NCBI RefSeq assembly: GCF_037392515.1
Contig: NC_090287.1
Location: 14,559,001 to 14,623,000, forward strand
DNA from: Haliotis asinina
Lineage: Eukaryota; Mollusca; Gastropoda; Lepetellida; Haliotidae
Length of the DNA stretch: 64,000 nt
Reading direction: 5' to 3'
Positions 32,473 to 43,995 of the stretch are shown here, piece by piece (position 1 is the first letter of the stretch; the number at the start of each line of letters is the position of its first letter). A program made the position numbers and the translations under genes. The notes beneath the pieces were generated by a model. The model had not been told where the DNA came from. It was given only the letters and a program-made list of their open reading frames with translations, and ran no database searches.

Positions 32473-34056
32473 CCCAACTGTCAAATGTTAATGTTGAAAG
32501 ATGTTTGGGTTCAACAATTAGTATATTGTCACGCTTGCCATCATATTATATAAGCGTACTGATCTCGTTTATGCACCTGATGATTCATGTAACATGACTT
32601 CGTCGAACGGACGTTGGCCTTTCATTGCAATGCTCACTATGGCAACTGTCTTCAGTCTGACACTTGTATTTCGGATGTGAATCTAGAAGTTACGAAAACA
32701 CGTTATTGTCATAAACGTGCGTCACCCTCACAGAGTCATGTTTTGAACGATCAAACACTCCCCCTTTATGTGTACACCTGATGAAGGTTAGGCATCCTCG
32801 ACCTGGTGCATGTGTTTAAGGTGAAGCACCTCTGGGAGTTGTATTTTTCGGCTAAGGTTGGTACGTTGTTAAAGCTGCATGATTTTCAGGAACATCGTGT
32901 CTTCGTTACAAGACACAGACAGGACAGTCCTACAACGTTTTAATAATGGATATATCACAATACACAAATCGTTTGTATTGGCTCAAAATGATACTTGTTT
33001 AGGTATAGATACAGAGAGAGGATCAGGTAACATCACGTGTGTGATGAGACAAAAAAGTTTAATTATAACCAAGGAACGTTGTAAAATCAACATCCATGTA
33101 CATGCACTGTTGGATGACTGCTTGTAACACCCGTCAGTTACGTAGCAGAGGAAACTGATGCATTTCCTGGTGCTAAGTTGCATCCACCTCAGGCACGTCC
33201 TTGTTTGTATCCGTCGCTCGAAGTCACATATATGTCCCAGTGGGTGCAGCTTTTTTAAAATTAAGTATTATTTTTATTGAAAGCCGTCACTACATAAGAA
33301 CAAAGTTACCTCTTGCAGAAAGTTCACGAGTTCATCGTCACGAGAGACACAACCCCACACAAAGACGGAATCTACACCAAAAGCAACAGTTAGATGGTTG
33401 TGTTTTGTTGCAGATACTGTATTTCGCTGCCTCCAAACTCCCAAGCGTCCATTAGTTATATGGCGAAGTAATAAGCTTTCCTCAGACCAATGTACACTTC
33501 GCCAAGTCCCATATTTCCAGCATTTCGGTGGTAAACACCAAAATCAGTAGACATCGTTTTATGAGCTTTCCAGAGTTGCACTCGATTCCCAGCTGTTCTC
33601 GCAGAGACACGGCTAAATGTTAATCAGTGGTGCTTCAGAATAGTGCTTGTGGCAAGTGGTTGTCGTCGAGTGAGCCCCTGTCCACAAGATCTGACTTTAA
33701 GCAGGTCACCGCGATTGTAGGCGATTCGTAACCTAATTAGTTTCCCTTTTTCTGACCAAACGACTGACAACTGTGAAGTGGTTATTCGTTTCCCGACCAA
33801 CTGCTCTGAGGGACATGCCGGACGTTCTATATATCTGGCCATCATATATATAATCCTCTTCGTACCATAGAGGAAGAAAAATCACTGAACATTGTGATTC
33901 AACTCAAGTATAGATTAGTTGTGCTCAAATGTTTTCCATTTGTATAGAATTGACTTACTTTCCTCAGCTGAAAATTCATTTTCGATTTTAAGAGAGCATT
34001 GTCTTCATCATGCCTGTACAAGGTATACTGTTTAGGTTGTAAATACACTATAGACA
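32473..34056. other. No recognised feature
   Basis: About 1.6 kb. Open frames of up to 84 codons near 32879 and 33201 have no supporting splice signals or motifs. Confidence 0.4.
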
Positions 34057-34226
34057 TTGGGGCAGTGGGGTAGCCAAGTAGGTAAAGCGTCCGCTTGAGA
34101 TGGTGAAGGCTCGGGTTAGATTCTCCTCATGGATAAAATGAGTGAAGCCCATTTTTAGTCTTCCTCCGCTGTGATATTGCCGGAATATTGCTAAAAGCGG
34201 TGTAAGACTAAATACACTCACTCACT
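34057..34226 (+). mobile_element. SINE-A copy, full length
   Basis: TTGGGGCAGTGGGGTAGCCA, AGTAGGTAAAGCGTCCGC, CGGGTTAGATTCTCCTCATG, GATATTGCCGGAATATTGC, GCGGTGTAAGACTAAATAC and CACTCACTCAC. Confidence 0.93.
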
Positions 34227-35189
34227 GTGGACAGTGAGTACTTTTGTCAGAATTTATGCACAATATAATTCGCTATGAATGACCAATAAACGTTCCATGA
34301 TGTACTCATGTATGACAGGGTCTTGTTGGCGACGCTATCCAAACTGCGCATTAACCGTCTTTGCTACAGGTGAGGCTTTAAGCCCCTTTTAGACATGTTG
34401 ATTGTTTTGGGGACGCCAACAGCAAGGTCCTGGGGCAGTATGATAGATCAAGGAATGTCATCGGTACATTCGTGAAATATATAATATACTTCCGACATCA
34501 AATGCTCACGAAACGGCTATAGTTCGATGAGTTAGCGTTTCCATAGTTGTCAACGAAACAGACAAGATACTGGTCATGTAATGGGCTCTAGCAAAATCAA
34601 CCACAAGCACAGACGTGACCATCAGCAGTGACTAGAGTAATACTGACGACGAAGGCAATAATATGAGCGAGTCAGATTGCGACTATTTTTTATGAGACGA
34701 CCCTTCCCTCACTGTCAATCTTAGTACCGTTATGTAGCACGTGGCTTGCGCTGTTCTTCCTTCCGTTGTACCCCCTCCGTTGAAGATGACTGCTTGTAGA
34801 CAAAATACCATGGCAGTTTCTGAAACAAGGTTTTCCAATGACAGAGATTCATTGGCATGCAGTGTCTTGACATTTACTGGACTAGATGAGTTATTGTGAT
34901 TTTCAACCTAGTCATTTGGAGACACACGTGCATGTACAATGGATGTACATCGATATTTATCTCGTCAGAGCGAAAAAAGAGTGAGATGTCTCAACGATTA
35001 ACCCAATAGTATGCACATCAGAGGGAAAAACGTTCAGTTTAATAACGTGTATTATTCAAGTTTATTTGGCATTTTTCGCATCTTTCGTTTAAACGCAAAG
35101 CTGAATCTCATAATGATCTGTGTAAATTCAAACGTAGAAAACATGGAAATACATGACGGAGATTTGCCTTTATTCATGCAAAGTGAATC
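34227..35189. other. No recognised feature
   Basis: No supported gene. Confidence 0.4.
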
Positions 35190-36360
35190 AATGGCGAAAG
35201 ACAAGACTGAAGATTGCCAGACAGATTCTCAAATCAGTTAAACTTCTGAAAAGATTAAAATCTGATTATTTCAACCAACTGATTGTCACCCATTTGGAGA
35301 TTCCAAGAGAACTTTTCTCTACCATGTCTTCGCTAATGGGTAAAACCGATGAGGTTGTTCTTCCAGATTCTGGAAACTGTGTTTCAACTCCAAAATTGTT
35401 CAACTAGTATTTTAAGGAGAAGATTTGCAAGATCCGGAGTCCTCTTGGTGCAATGATCCAAACCCTTTGCCCCACATAGGCAGTACTCCTGTAACCATGG
35501 AAGTATTCACTCCATTTAATTCCAGTGAAATACTTAAGTAGATTCAGAGTTCAAAACTAACATCCTGTTTGCTTGGTCCCATATCTACTAAGATGTTACT
35601 GGCAATTCTGGACTGTCCCTTGCCTGTTATTACAGATGTTGTAAACCTTAGTTTGACTTTCGGACAAGTCTCAAAATGCACGAAAACTGCTGTTGTTAAA
35701 CCTCTTATTAAGAAGCCTAATCATGATGGCAACACGCTGCAGAGTTACCGACCCGTATCAAATCTGACACTTTTACCCAAGATCTTAGAGAAAGCTGTTA
35801 AAACAAGATTCCTGGATCACCTTCATTCTCAGGGCCTGATTGGTAAGTATCAGTCGGTTGACAGAACCGGGTTCAGTACAGAGATAGCTCTCAAGAACAT
35901 ATTAAACGAATTGTGGAGCAGTGTGAATGACGGAAATGTTGCTCTTTAGCTAATGTTAGATTTATCTGCAACATTTGATACTGCTGACCACGACTTGCTA
36001 ATAGACCGACTTCATACCGAATGTGGTTTAGACGGCGTTGTTTTGGACCGCTCGTACCTGAGAGACAGATACCGAAGAGTTAGCGTAAATGCTACATCAT
36101 TTAACAACACACTTAATTTTGACTTGTGGTCTACCACAAGGTTCGGTATTGAGCCCAGTACTGTTTACGCTTTACTCTCTAAGTTATAAGTAACTGTGCT
36201 CACTGATCATTTTATTGACTTTGTTTCAAGAAGCATCTTAAGACCTACCTGTTCAATAGAAATTGAGTGTAAACATGTGATACGTATGAACTCTTGTTAG
36301 TGCTGTGAACACACTTTGGTGATGAGTTTAGCGCAGTATAAGTTACTTATTATTGTTAAT
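35190..36360 (+). mobile_element. CR1/L2-type LINE fragment, decayed and internally deleted
   Basis: Encodes, in broken frames, the connector and reverse transcriptase of a Jockey-superfamily non-LTR element: LKRLKSDYFNQLI and PRELFSTMSSLMGK (35240-35350), PLIKKPNHDGNTLQSYRPVS and LPKILEKAV (35700-35800), GFSTEIAL, LDLSATFDTADHDLL (motif A, 35955-36000), and CGLPQGSVLSPVLFTLYS (motif B, 36124-36180, another frame). The palm YADD region is missing. At 36222-36266 it jumps to the ORF end FKKHLKTYLF followed by a stop. The 3' end is GCGCAGTATAAGTTACTTAT then TATTGTT (to about 36358), typical of such elements. The endonuclease is absent. Confidence 0.88.
35569..36190 (+). pseudogene. Reverse transcriptase pseudogene of the LINE
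   Basis: Two frames (35569-35949 and 35953-36189) separated by a stop at 35947, with a further shift before motif B at about 36122. The first Asp of the catalytic site is present in LDLSATFDTADHDLL. The catalytic DD of motif C is deleted, so the enzyme cannot be active. Confidence 0.85.
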
Positions 36361-36817
36361 ACCAAATATAAATTTCTCGTGTCCGCATGCATCGGGAATG
36401 AATGGTAGGGGCGAGAATAAAGAAAAGTCGTAACATACAAAGTAGGGAAAACGACACAATTGTACAGCAAGTGAAAATTTTGCCAGGACTGACAAAAGCT
36501 CAAGGCAACATCGCCATTGGCCGACTGCAGCCACGCGACCTGGCTTAAGCCTTCAACAATTTTTGTCACATATCGCCAAGCACCATTACAAAACAATCGA
36601 GGCGAAATAAGCCACAGGGGTCAACATTTGATCTACCCAGGTCGAGCATGTGTCTAAACTGCAGCTCAGGTCAGGATCACATGGGTTCATCAACAGTATA
36701 AGAACTGCGTACTAGCATTTCAGATTATAAGAAACCATAGGTATTGGCCCAAGACAATCAGTTCGAGGCTTACGTATTACCATGACCTTGAAGGTCTCCA
36801 TAGGAAAACCCTTCAAA
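36361..36817. other. No recognised feature
   Basis: No supported gene. Confidence 0.4.
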
Positions 36818-37069
36818 CATTCATGGGATGCTCGTGATCAATGTCTGCGATCACTCCAGCAACAGCCACAGAACCTCCAACCGTTGGCATAAGTACTGCC
36901 GGAAGAGTGGATGGACATTCAGAGGCCCAACTTCCACAAAGATGATCGCTACTACCATTCTTCAACACAGACTTACGCTACGAGCGCTTTGAGGAACGGG
37001 GCCTTGGTTGGTTCCATGGAGCGCCGATGCCAGGCAGTTCAAGTCTCATGAGAGACATACGAGAGATAT
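36818..37069 (+). pseudogene. Remnant of a second Tc1-like transposase, C-terminal end
   Basis: In two plus-strand frames I read WDARDQCLRSLQQQPQNLQP (36824 on), then VLPEEWMDIQRPNF, and further on LVGSMERRCQAVQ with ETYERY (37004-37069). These follow the family pattern WD-x-R, EEW-x-x-IP, SMRRRCQAV and GGHTRY at the C-terminus of Tc1-like transposases. Stops, a frame change and a segment of about 70 bp that I cannot align interrupt it. Unlike the copy at 27.9 kb, it is old and strongly decayed. Confidence 0.55.
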
Positions 37070-38308
37070 TGCAGAACAGATGACCTTCACCTTGACATTT
37101 GACATGATATTATCAAATGTGTCATGAACACACACTCAAGCACGCACGCGCGAAAATCACTTTTATTCGTTGATATTTGCAGAGCATATCAATGCAAGTG
37201 CATTAAAATGGGTGACATAGCTCTTTAACTGTATTAAACGAGGAATACTGTCTCCATCAGCATTGTTCATAAAGCATTCCATTCTGGCTGACGTAATATA
37301 CTTTCAGAGAAGTACATAAAGCCCTACACTTAACCGGAAATAGCAGGAATGATGAACAAATTAATTAATAGCAGATAAACTGTATTTTGAATGTATGCCA
37401 CCATCATTTACACTTGATGTTTTTATCATGAAATAGAGTAGGAAAATATAATGACAGTTTATCTTACTGACGGTTCTTTCCTAATGTTTAATTAAGCATC
37501 TCTGCATTAAAGAGCCATTGTGGCGAACAATACAGTATCTGGAGCACCAGTAACGCGTACCATACATGTCAAGTGCGAGGATTACGTATCACACTCTCGC
37601 GTCGAAGTGTAATTCTGTGCCCCGAAGAAATAAGTGAATGACCTTATTGTCATTATGATCAGCGGCAAGGGCAGTTAGTGACAGAAATGTCACCTCATCA
37701 ACTGTTTTATGGGTTGTTGTACAATTTAGTGTCTAGAGTGCTTATCCCACTGTTTTACGTATCTCAAAGACGTACTAAGCGTAGCTCACATATTCTAGGT
37801 GAGATACGGTTGCTGATAGACTAAATTTAGGCAAGCGTTACATTTGCAAGAAACAAGTTGACATCCGCATAGGAACCAGATGGCTCAGCAAGTCCGGTTT
37901 CTGTGAAGCTTTCAAGGAAAGGTTTCATTGTTGACGTGCACTTGTGGCTGGGTAGTTTGTTTAAGTATAATTGCTTCAGCTAAACACTTGGTTCAGGAAC
38001 GTATTTACAATCATATGATCCCATCTGTCAAGTTTAAAATACAATGAATTTGTGCAGAAAAAGCTATCTGTTGTGTAATCAAAGATGATAGGTCTAAGAT
38101 TATTAACTGCTAATGTATCATTCACAGTGTGCTAATATCAGGGTTTGGTGGTGTACAAGGTATCCACCCCAACCCCCACCCAAAAATAAAAAACAAAAAC
38201 AAAAGCGGCGTCACTAAACTCAGTGAACGTTTTTTTTGTCCCAGTAGGCCTTCAAGACTTCATGACTAACGGCCAAAGGCATACAAGGATATGCTCGAGG
38301 TTCTTGAG
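37070..38308. other. No recognised feature
   Basis: No supported gene. A C-rich then A-rich run lies at 38168-38200. Confidence 0.4.
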
Positions 38309-38566
38309 ACCCGTAAATTTCCTGGGGTAGAATAGACCTTCAGCAACCCACGCTTACCGTAAAAGGCAACTGTTCTTGTCGTAAGAGGCGATTAACGGGA
38401 TCGGGTGGTCAGGCTCGCTGACTTGGTTGACACATGTAATCGGTTCCCATTAGCACAGATCGATGCTCATGTTGTTGGTCACTGGATTGTCTGGTCGATT
38501 ATTTACAGACCGCCACCATATAGCTGTAATATTGCTGAGTGCGGCGTAAAACTAAACTCACTCACT
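38309..38566 (+). mobile_element. SINE-B copy, full length
   Basis: ACCCGTAAATTTCCTGGGG, TAGAATAGACCTTCAGCAAC, CGATTAACGGGATCGGGTGG, GCTGACTTGGTTGACACATG, GTCACTGGATTGTCTGG and GCGGCGTAAAACTAAACTC. A small deletion removes CCAGACT. Confidence 0.94.
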
Positions 38567-38624
38567 GATGGAAATTCCACAGTAGCGATGGGAAGAGAAC
38601 AAGTCGAGGTTCTTGAAATGCGGA

Positions 38625-38792
38625 GGCATAGGGGTAGACCGGCGGCTAAAGCTTCCACTTGTCACACCCAAGGTTCGATTCCCACATGGGTACAATGTAT
38701 GGGAACCATTTCTGGTGTTTTCCGTCCTGATATTGCAGGAATAATTATCGCTAAAAGCCGCGCCAAACCCAACACACTTAAATCACTCACTC
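38625..38792 (+). mobile_element. SINE-A copy
   Basis: GGCATAGGGGTAGACCGGCG, AAGGTTCGATTCCCACATGG, GTACAATGTATGGG, CCTGATATTGCAGGAATAAT and ATCACTCACTC. It follows the SINE-B copy by about 60 bp in the same orientation. Confidence 0.85.
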
Positions 38793-39231
38793 TTGAAACG
38801 ATTTGTGGATGTGTCGTGACAGAACGGTTCAGTTTCATTGTGAGAAAGCACTACAACATTTTCAACCTAACATTTTATAGAAAAGACGTGCGAAACACAC
38901 ACACACAAAAAAAAACAGCCGCTGGGCATTTGTGGTAGCTAGTATGTGAGTTTGAATCACACTATTGGGTGTTGTGATGTGAAGTGGTATCCTTGTCATC
39001 ATTTTGTGTCAGCTTCTCCGCTTGAACCAGGTGGAACGGGAGTATGCGAATCTCACGTCTGTCGCAGATTAACATGGATTAAGTTTGTCAACAATCACAA
39101 ACATTAGTTAGAATCACCAATGTTATAATAGCAAATAGGTGAAAGTATGTGATAAACAAAGCTTGTCGTAACAGGTCACATTACCAGGGACAATTTCCTG
39201 CCACTGTTTCCGTTCTGAGAGTCAGTTACTG
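38793..39231. other. No recognised feature
   Basis: No supported gene. A CACACA(A)n run lies near 38895-38920. Confidence 0.4.
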
Positions 39232-39300
39232 GATTATCTGGTCCAGTCTCCATTTCTAGATTTTACAGACTGATATCACATAGCGGGGATATTATCAGCA
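39232..39300 (+). mobile_element. Diverged SINE-B fragment
   Basis: CTGGATTATCTGGTCCAGTC, then ATTTTACAGACTGATATCAC and GGGGATATTATCAGC resemble the middle and tail of SINE-B. A head-like GCTTGTCGTAACAGG lies upstream, at 39160. Confidence 0.45.
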
Positions 39301-39545
39301 TTGGCACAGTATACATTTTGATGTATTTCCCTCATCAGTTGAATGAATTCGTCATTGCGCTGGTCAGAATAACTTTGGGATGTTGGTATTTTTATAAATG
39401 ATATTTTTTCAGTGTGTCGGTGAGTAGATAGATTATTATTCAAAATAATTTCAAAATTTACATATATCCCTAACTATTTTTGTCCGGTGTATATTACAAC
39501 GGATATGGATACATACTGACTGACTGATGGATACATAATGACTGA

Positions 39546-39800
39546 TCACCCGTGAAGATCCGGAGTAAAACTGATCTTCAGTAACCCATGCTTGTCGTAA
39601 GAAGCGACTAACGGGATCGGGTGATCAGGCTAGTTGACTTGACTGACATATGTCATCTTATCTCAGTTGCGTTAATCTATGCTCATGCTGTTGATCCCAG
39701 GATTGTGTGATCAAGACTCGATTATTTGCAAACCACCGCCGTAAAGCTGAAATATTGCCGAGTGCGGCGTAAATCTAAACTCGCTCACTCACTTACTCAA
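39546..39800 (+). mobile_element. SINE-B copy, full length
   Basis: CACCCGTGAAGATCCGGAGT, ATCTTCAGTAACCCATGCTT, CGACTAACGGGATCGGGTG, CATGCTGTTGATCCCAGG and GTGCGGCGTAAATCTAAACT, ending in CACTCACTTACTC. Confidence 0.93.
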
Positions 39801-39904
39801 GGAATCAAACTGAATTCAAATCCGCAGTTACAATAAATCTCACCTTCAGAATGTTTCTTTTGCGTCTTATGATAACTTGTTTGACTTGGGGGATTTACCT
39901 CACG

Positions 39905-40035
39905 TTTAGCAATGTTTTAAGCAATATCATGGTGGGAGACCTGAGAAGTGGGCTTAACGTATGTATGGTGTTGGGAAATAGAAGAACGCCTTTGGCGTGA
40001 CGAGCGAATGGGTTTATCAACTATGCCACTCAAAC
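39905..40035 (-). mobile_element. SINE-A copy, diverged
   Basis: Minus strand: TTTTAAGCAATATCATGGTG, GGAGACCTGAGAAGTGGGCT, TGGCGTGACGAGCGAATGGG and TTATCAACTATGCCACTC. The B box is lost. Confidence 0.7.
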
Positions 40036-40420
40036 GCGCTAACATCACATGAACATCACAAGAAAAGATTTCTGAAAATATGTCAGACATTTTATTCTGT
40101 AAATATGAAAACAATTTTACACCGAATTAGGGCAATGGGGTATGTGGCACATCGTGACTTGTTCCAGCTCTACCGCTTCCCCGACAATATCATGCAATGT
40201 GAATGGCCTCGTCACAGCGGATACCCTTAGCAATGCAATATTGTCAGCGTGAATGAACATACATCAATGGCTTTAAATGTCAGCAATTGTCTGCAAGTAG
40301 GAGACTAGGCTCACGCTGACTCGAATGACTAAAATAACTGAAGATTGTTGCAATCGGTTGCTAAAGGCTGACGACACAACCACTACTTTCATATTCTAAT
40401 ATGGTAGTGTAGATTAACAG

Positions 40421-40586
40421 GTGAGTGATTGAGTTTAGTTTTACGCCGCATTTAGGAATATTCCAGCAATGTCACGTTGGTGGACACAGGAAATGGGCTT
40501 GACACACTGTAACCATGTGGGGAATCGAACCCGGGTCTTAGGCGTGACGGGCAAACGCTTTGACCACAGGGCTTCTCCACCGCTCC
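40421..40586 (-). mobile_element. SINE-A copy, full length
   Basis: Minus strand: GTGAGTGATTGAGTTTAGTT, TTACGCCGCATTTAGGAATA, GGAATCGAACCCGGGTCTTA, GGCGTGACGGGCAAACGC. Here the element begins GAGTTTAGTTTTACGCC, as in SINE-B, which shows the shared tail well. Confidence 0.93.
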
Positions 40587-40711
40587 ATATTAAAAGGAGT
40601 TCAGACTGACATGCAGTATGGACATGAGTTGATATATAAATTATCTTTAAGGACCTCCGTTCTCGTGGTCGCATATAAGTCAGCTGTTTAATCCTGATCA
40701 GGACCAGGAGT

Positions 40712-40775
40712 ACCTACATGTCTACAGTGTATGAAGCCTGTTAATGTGGTGTCATCCGCAATGATGTAGCTAGAA
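40712..40775 (+). mobile_element. Possible SINE-A fragment
   Basis: TACAGTGTATGAAGCCTGTT, then GGTGTCATCCGCAATGATGT resemble the centre of SINE-A. Weak. Confidence 0.35.
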
Positions 40776-42882
40776 CAGAGGCGTAACATTGCATTCAGTA
40801 ATATAACGCACTCAGTCTGGATTTAGATCTAGTCTTCACATTATGTCTTGGTTAGATATAGGATTGTTTTTGTTCTTTTGCTTTCAGTTCATGCCAGTTT
40901 TGATATCTGAAATCCTTGAAATGCGTTGTCTGCTTTCAATGGGAGGTCTGATGTATTAATCTGGACCAGTGTAGCATGTACAGGGATATTGAAAGTAGTT
41001 AAGGAATATTAACCCTTGTCTAAATCATTTCTAAAGGAGTAACTGTACTGAAAGTCAAATTCGTGTGAAAAAATCGGAAAACATCGCTGTTAAGCTAATG
41101 TTCAGTGTAAAAGGCATGTTGGTCTCATCTGTCATAGCACCAACCCCCAACCACCTATAAAATAACAAACCCAACAAAAACAAACAAACAAACAAATACA
41201 GACAAACAAGACCCCCCACCCACCCACCCAAAATTCAACACGAACAAACCAAATCAGTTTAAGCGTGGAATATCGTTACACTGCGTACCGTATTTTTGTC
41301 GAGGTTACCCACGAATCTTTGTATGAGATTCCTGATGAGAGTTTCCATAACTTACAGATTCACAGAACCATTAAATGTCTCCGCTAATTTGTGAAATACT
41401 TTTTCACTTTGAATAAAACATTTGGTTTGATGTGAAACAAACACAATCTTGACCGGTTTAGGTTACATTGCGTTAGTCGTTGTCCGTGCGGAGGTAACTT
41501 ATACAGCCGGCCGTTCGTTTAATCAACATAAAAATATGCATATAGCTTGAAAAAAGATAGCTTTGACGAACATAATTTGCCTGTGGGAAAGTAAAATTGT
41601 ATTCACATACAAGAAGAACGTTTTGACATTGTTTCGGAAGTCGTTGGTAAACCCGAAAAAAAGCGCTAAATACATAATTTAGGGTGCATCCCTAGCACAC
41701 ACAAACCCTCTGGATCCGCCTATGACTCCATCTACATCTCCTGCTTTTCTTGCTGTTGCCAAAACTATTTCAACTCTTGGGTATGCACGAATATTTGTTA
41801 AGTCATTGTGCAAAAATTCAACGTTTACATCACTGATGTTTTATGTAATTACGATGGTGAGTTAGATTCAAAGAATTAGGAAGAAGCAGAAGTCGACTAC
41901 AGTCAATTCTCCACAGTGACGTCAGATCTCGTGATGACAACTAACTCTCGGTAGTGTCCGAAACACGAGTAGTTTTTAAAGGCAGCAAACGTTGACTTTA
42001 TGAAAAAAATCTATTTGAAGATACTTGTTTCTGTATGCTTTATAAAAGGATTTCATTTCAAATGGACACTCTGCTTTAAAGTTCTGAATAGTACAATTTC
42101 AAGGGATGGTTGATTTAAAGAACCATTTTTTGTAGTAGTTTCAAACCACCGATCTCGTCTTGACCGAAACTGGCGAAATGATGAAACGTCAGTATTAGAA
42201 AAAGAATCTTCAGTGACATTTTACGTCACATTGCAGTAACAGACTTAGTCTTGGGCAGAAATAGCTACTGTGTCTTAAATGCTCTTTATAGATACGTACT
42301 TGCTTGACATTTCTAGAATTTCGCGTTGTAGACGTATGCTTGAATGAAAACCAGCCCTGTTGTGGGGATACAAATGAATGTATCGCAAGGAAACTGTAGG
42401 CCTATAATGCTTTTAAATATTCTGTAAAAGGATTCCCAATTTCTATCACGCATGTACATACTGACATTGCACATTGAATACCCAGAAACATAAGAATTGT
42501 GACTGCTTTATGAACACTTTTATGACACCTGGTTTAAATAGCAACAAGGCGAGAAGTTATAATTATAAATTATAAAATTATAAAATTTGTGTTGGAATTG
42601 GCATGGTCACACACTTGACGTGTTTCTATCTTCGTTTGAACGAACTCTTTGCGATACAGGTGGCATGGCGGACCCAGCTAGGTCCTTCGAGTGCCGTGCC
42701 ACAAACGTGTTGAGTTGTTTGATTCCCAGTTCGAACCCCTGTGTATGCTTCTTGGTTTGTCATAACCAAAACACACACTTGTGGGTTGAAATTGCCCCAG
42801 ATCGTAAACATTAAGACCATCATCACTTCGGGTTTTTCACCAGTTCTAATGGGTTTTACATAAGTCTAGAAAGGATTCTTCA
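40776..42882. other. No supported gene; CAAA simple repeat and a tRNA-like B box
   Basis: A (CAAA)n and C-rich run lies at 41160-41230. TGACGTCA occurs at 41917-41924. AGTTCGAACCCC near 42730 is B-box-like, but I cannot fold a tRNA around it. Confidence 0.4.
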
Positions 42883-43440
42883 AAGCAGCTTCATTTTAAA
42901 TAAAATTCTATTCCATTGTGAAATTATTGACTGTAATGTTCACTTACTGATAGTAGATAGCACACCTTACCACAGAAGTCTAACGTCTGATGAACTGATT
43001 GAACAACTGCAAAAATTGTATGTTCGCGTGAGGTCAATGCCCAAATACTACCCCACACCAGAACCGACGTTAGGATAACATCTTGTAAGTGAAACGTCCA
43101 GGTTCAATCTGATTGTCTGTGATGGCTTACTTGGATTACTGCGCCCCTAATATATTCAATGAAGAGCTTCAATTTAGACAAAATTCAATTTCAGTATGAA
43201 ATTATTGACTGCAGTGTTCACTTACTGATAGTAGATATTATACGTGACCACAGAAGTCTAACGTCTGGTGAACTGATTGAACAATTGCGAAAATTGTATG
43301 TTCGCGTGAGGTCAATGTCAAAATACTACCCCACACCAGAACCGACGTTAGGATAACATCTTGTAAGTGAAACGTCCAGGTTCAATCTGATTGTCTGTGA
43401 TGGCTTACTTGGATTACTGCGCCCCTAACACATAGATTCA
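42883..43440. repeat. Tandem duplication of a 278-bp unit, 2 copies
   Basis: Anchors GTTCACTTACTGATAG at 42938 and 43216, and GCGCCCCTAA at 43141 and 43419, both give 278 bp. The second half of the unit, from AAATACTACCCCACACCAGA to GCGCCCCTAA, is almost identical between copies. The first half has diverged more. Each copy is open in one frame for over 45 codons (e.g. SLTSGELIEQLRKLYVRVRS). Most differences between the copies would change amino acids, so I do not call it coding. Confidence 0.93.
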
Positions 43441-43468
43441 ATGAAGGAGGTACTCGGATTGTGCTGGT

Positions 43469-43995
43469 ATGGAATTACCTTCCCTTGACGATATTTTCAC
43501 TGTGCCTACCTTTGTGGTAAGTGAATATTCATGTTTTGTTGATTTCATATTTCAAGTTGTGTCGTTTATGTATGACATCTACATAGATGTATACATATGC
43601 ATGACATACACGTTAACATGTAAAGGGTCTCTTCAGTGGAAACGAGTATATACAGTACAAACTTACAAATCTGTGATGAGATCCTTAAGACAGAGTGGAG
43701 CAACCTTAGGTTTTGACTTAAACACAAGCATAATTGCTTTGTATTTCTCTATTTGCTCCATTTTCAACCACTGAAGGTGCTTCACAACAGGTGCGGACAC
43801 ATGTCTGTATTTTCACTGCTACTTTGGCTGAGTTCTGAGGCCTTAAGTAGTCCATACAAGAGAGCGTTGCAAAAGTCCAAATGTGACCATGTTTGGACCA
43901 GTAAAGCAGCAGCTTTGATAGTGATGAACTTCCTTATTTCGCTGATATTGCGGATACTTGCACATATTCTGCTGCATATTTTTGTTGATATGTGA
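43469..43995 (+). CDS. Gene Y: possible two-exon small gene, unknown
   Basis: Exon 1, 43469-43516: ATG in a fair context (G at -3, G at +4), encoding MELPSLDDIFTVPTFV, then donor GTG|GTAAGTGAA. Exon 2, 43777-43995: acceptor TTTTCAACCACTGAAG after a pyrimidine-rich tract, in phase, encoding VLHNRCGHMSVFSLLLWLSS, then SSPYKRALQKSKCDHVW, and a hydrophobic C-terminus (AAALIVMNFLISLILRILAH, LLHIFVDM) ending in TGA. The joined protein is 88 residues, with a possible C-terminal membrane segment. No family recognised. Support is limited to matching phase and good splice signals. Confidence 0.28.

Noticed and set aside
36786..36800. TGACCTTGA-type nuclear receptor half site
   Set aside because: It lies next to a decayed transposase with no gene nearby; one short match is not informative.
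38405..38938. 177-codon plus-strand frame
   Set aside because: It runs through one SINE-B and one SINE-A copy; the open frame is repeat sequence.
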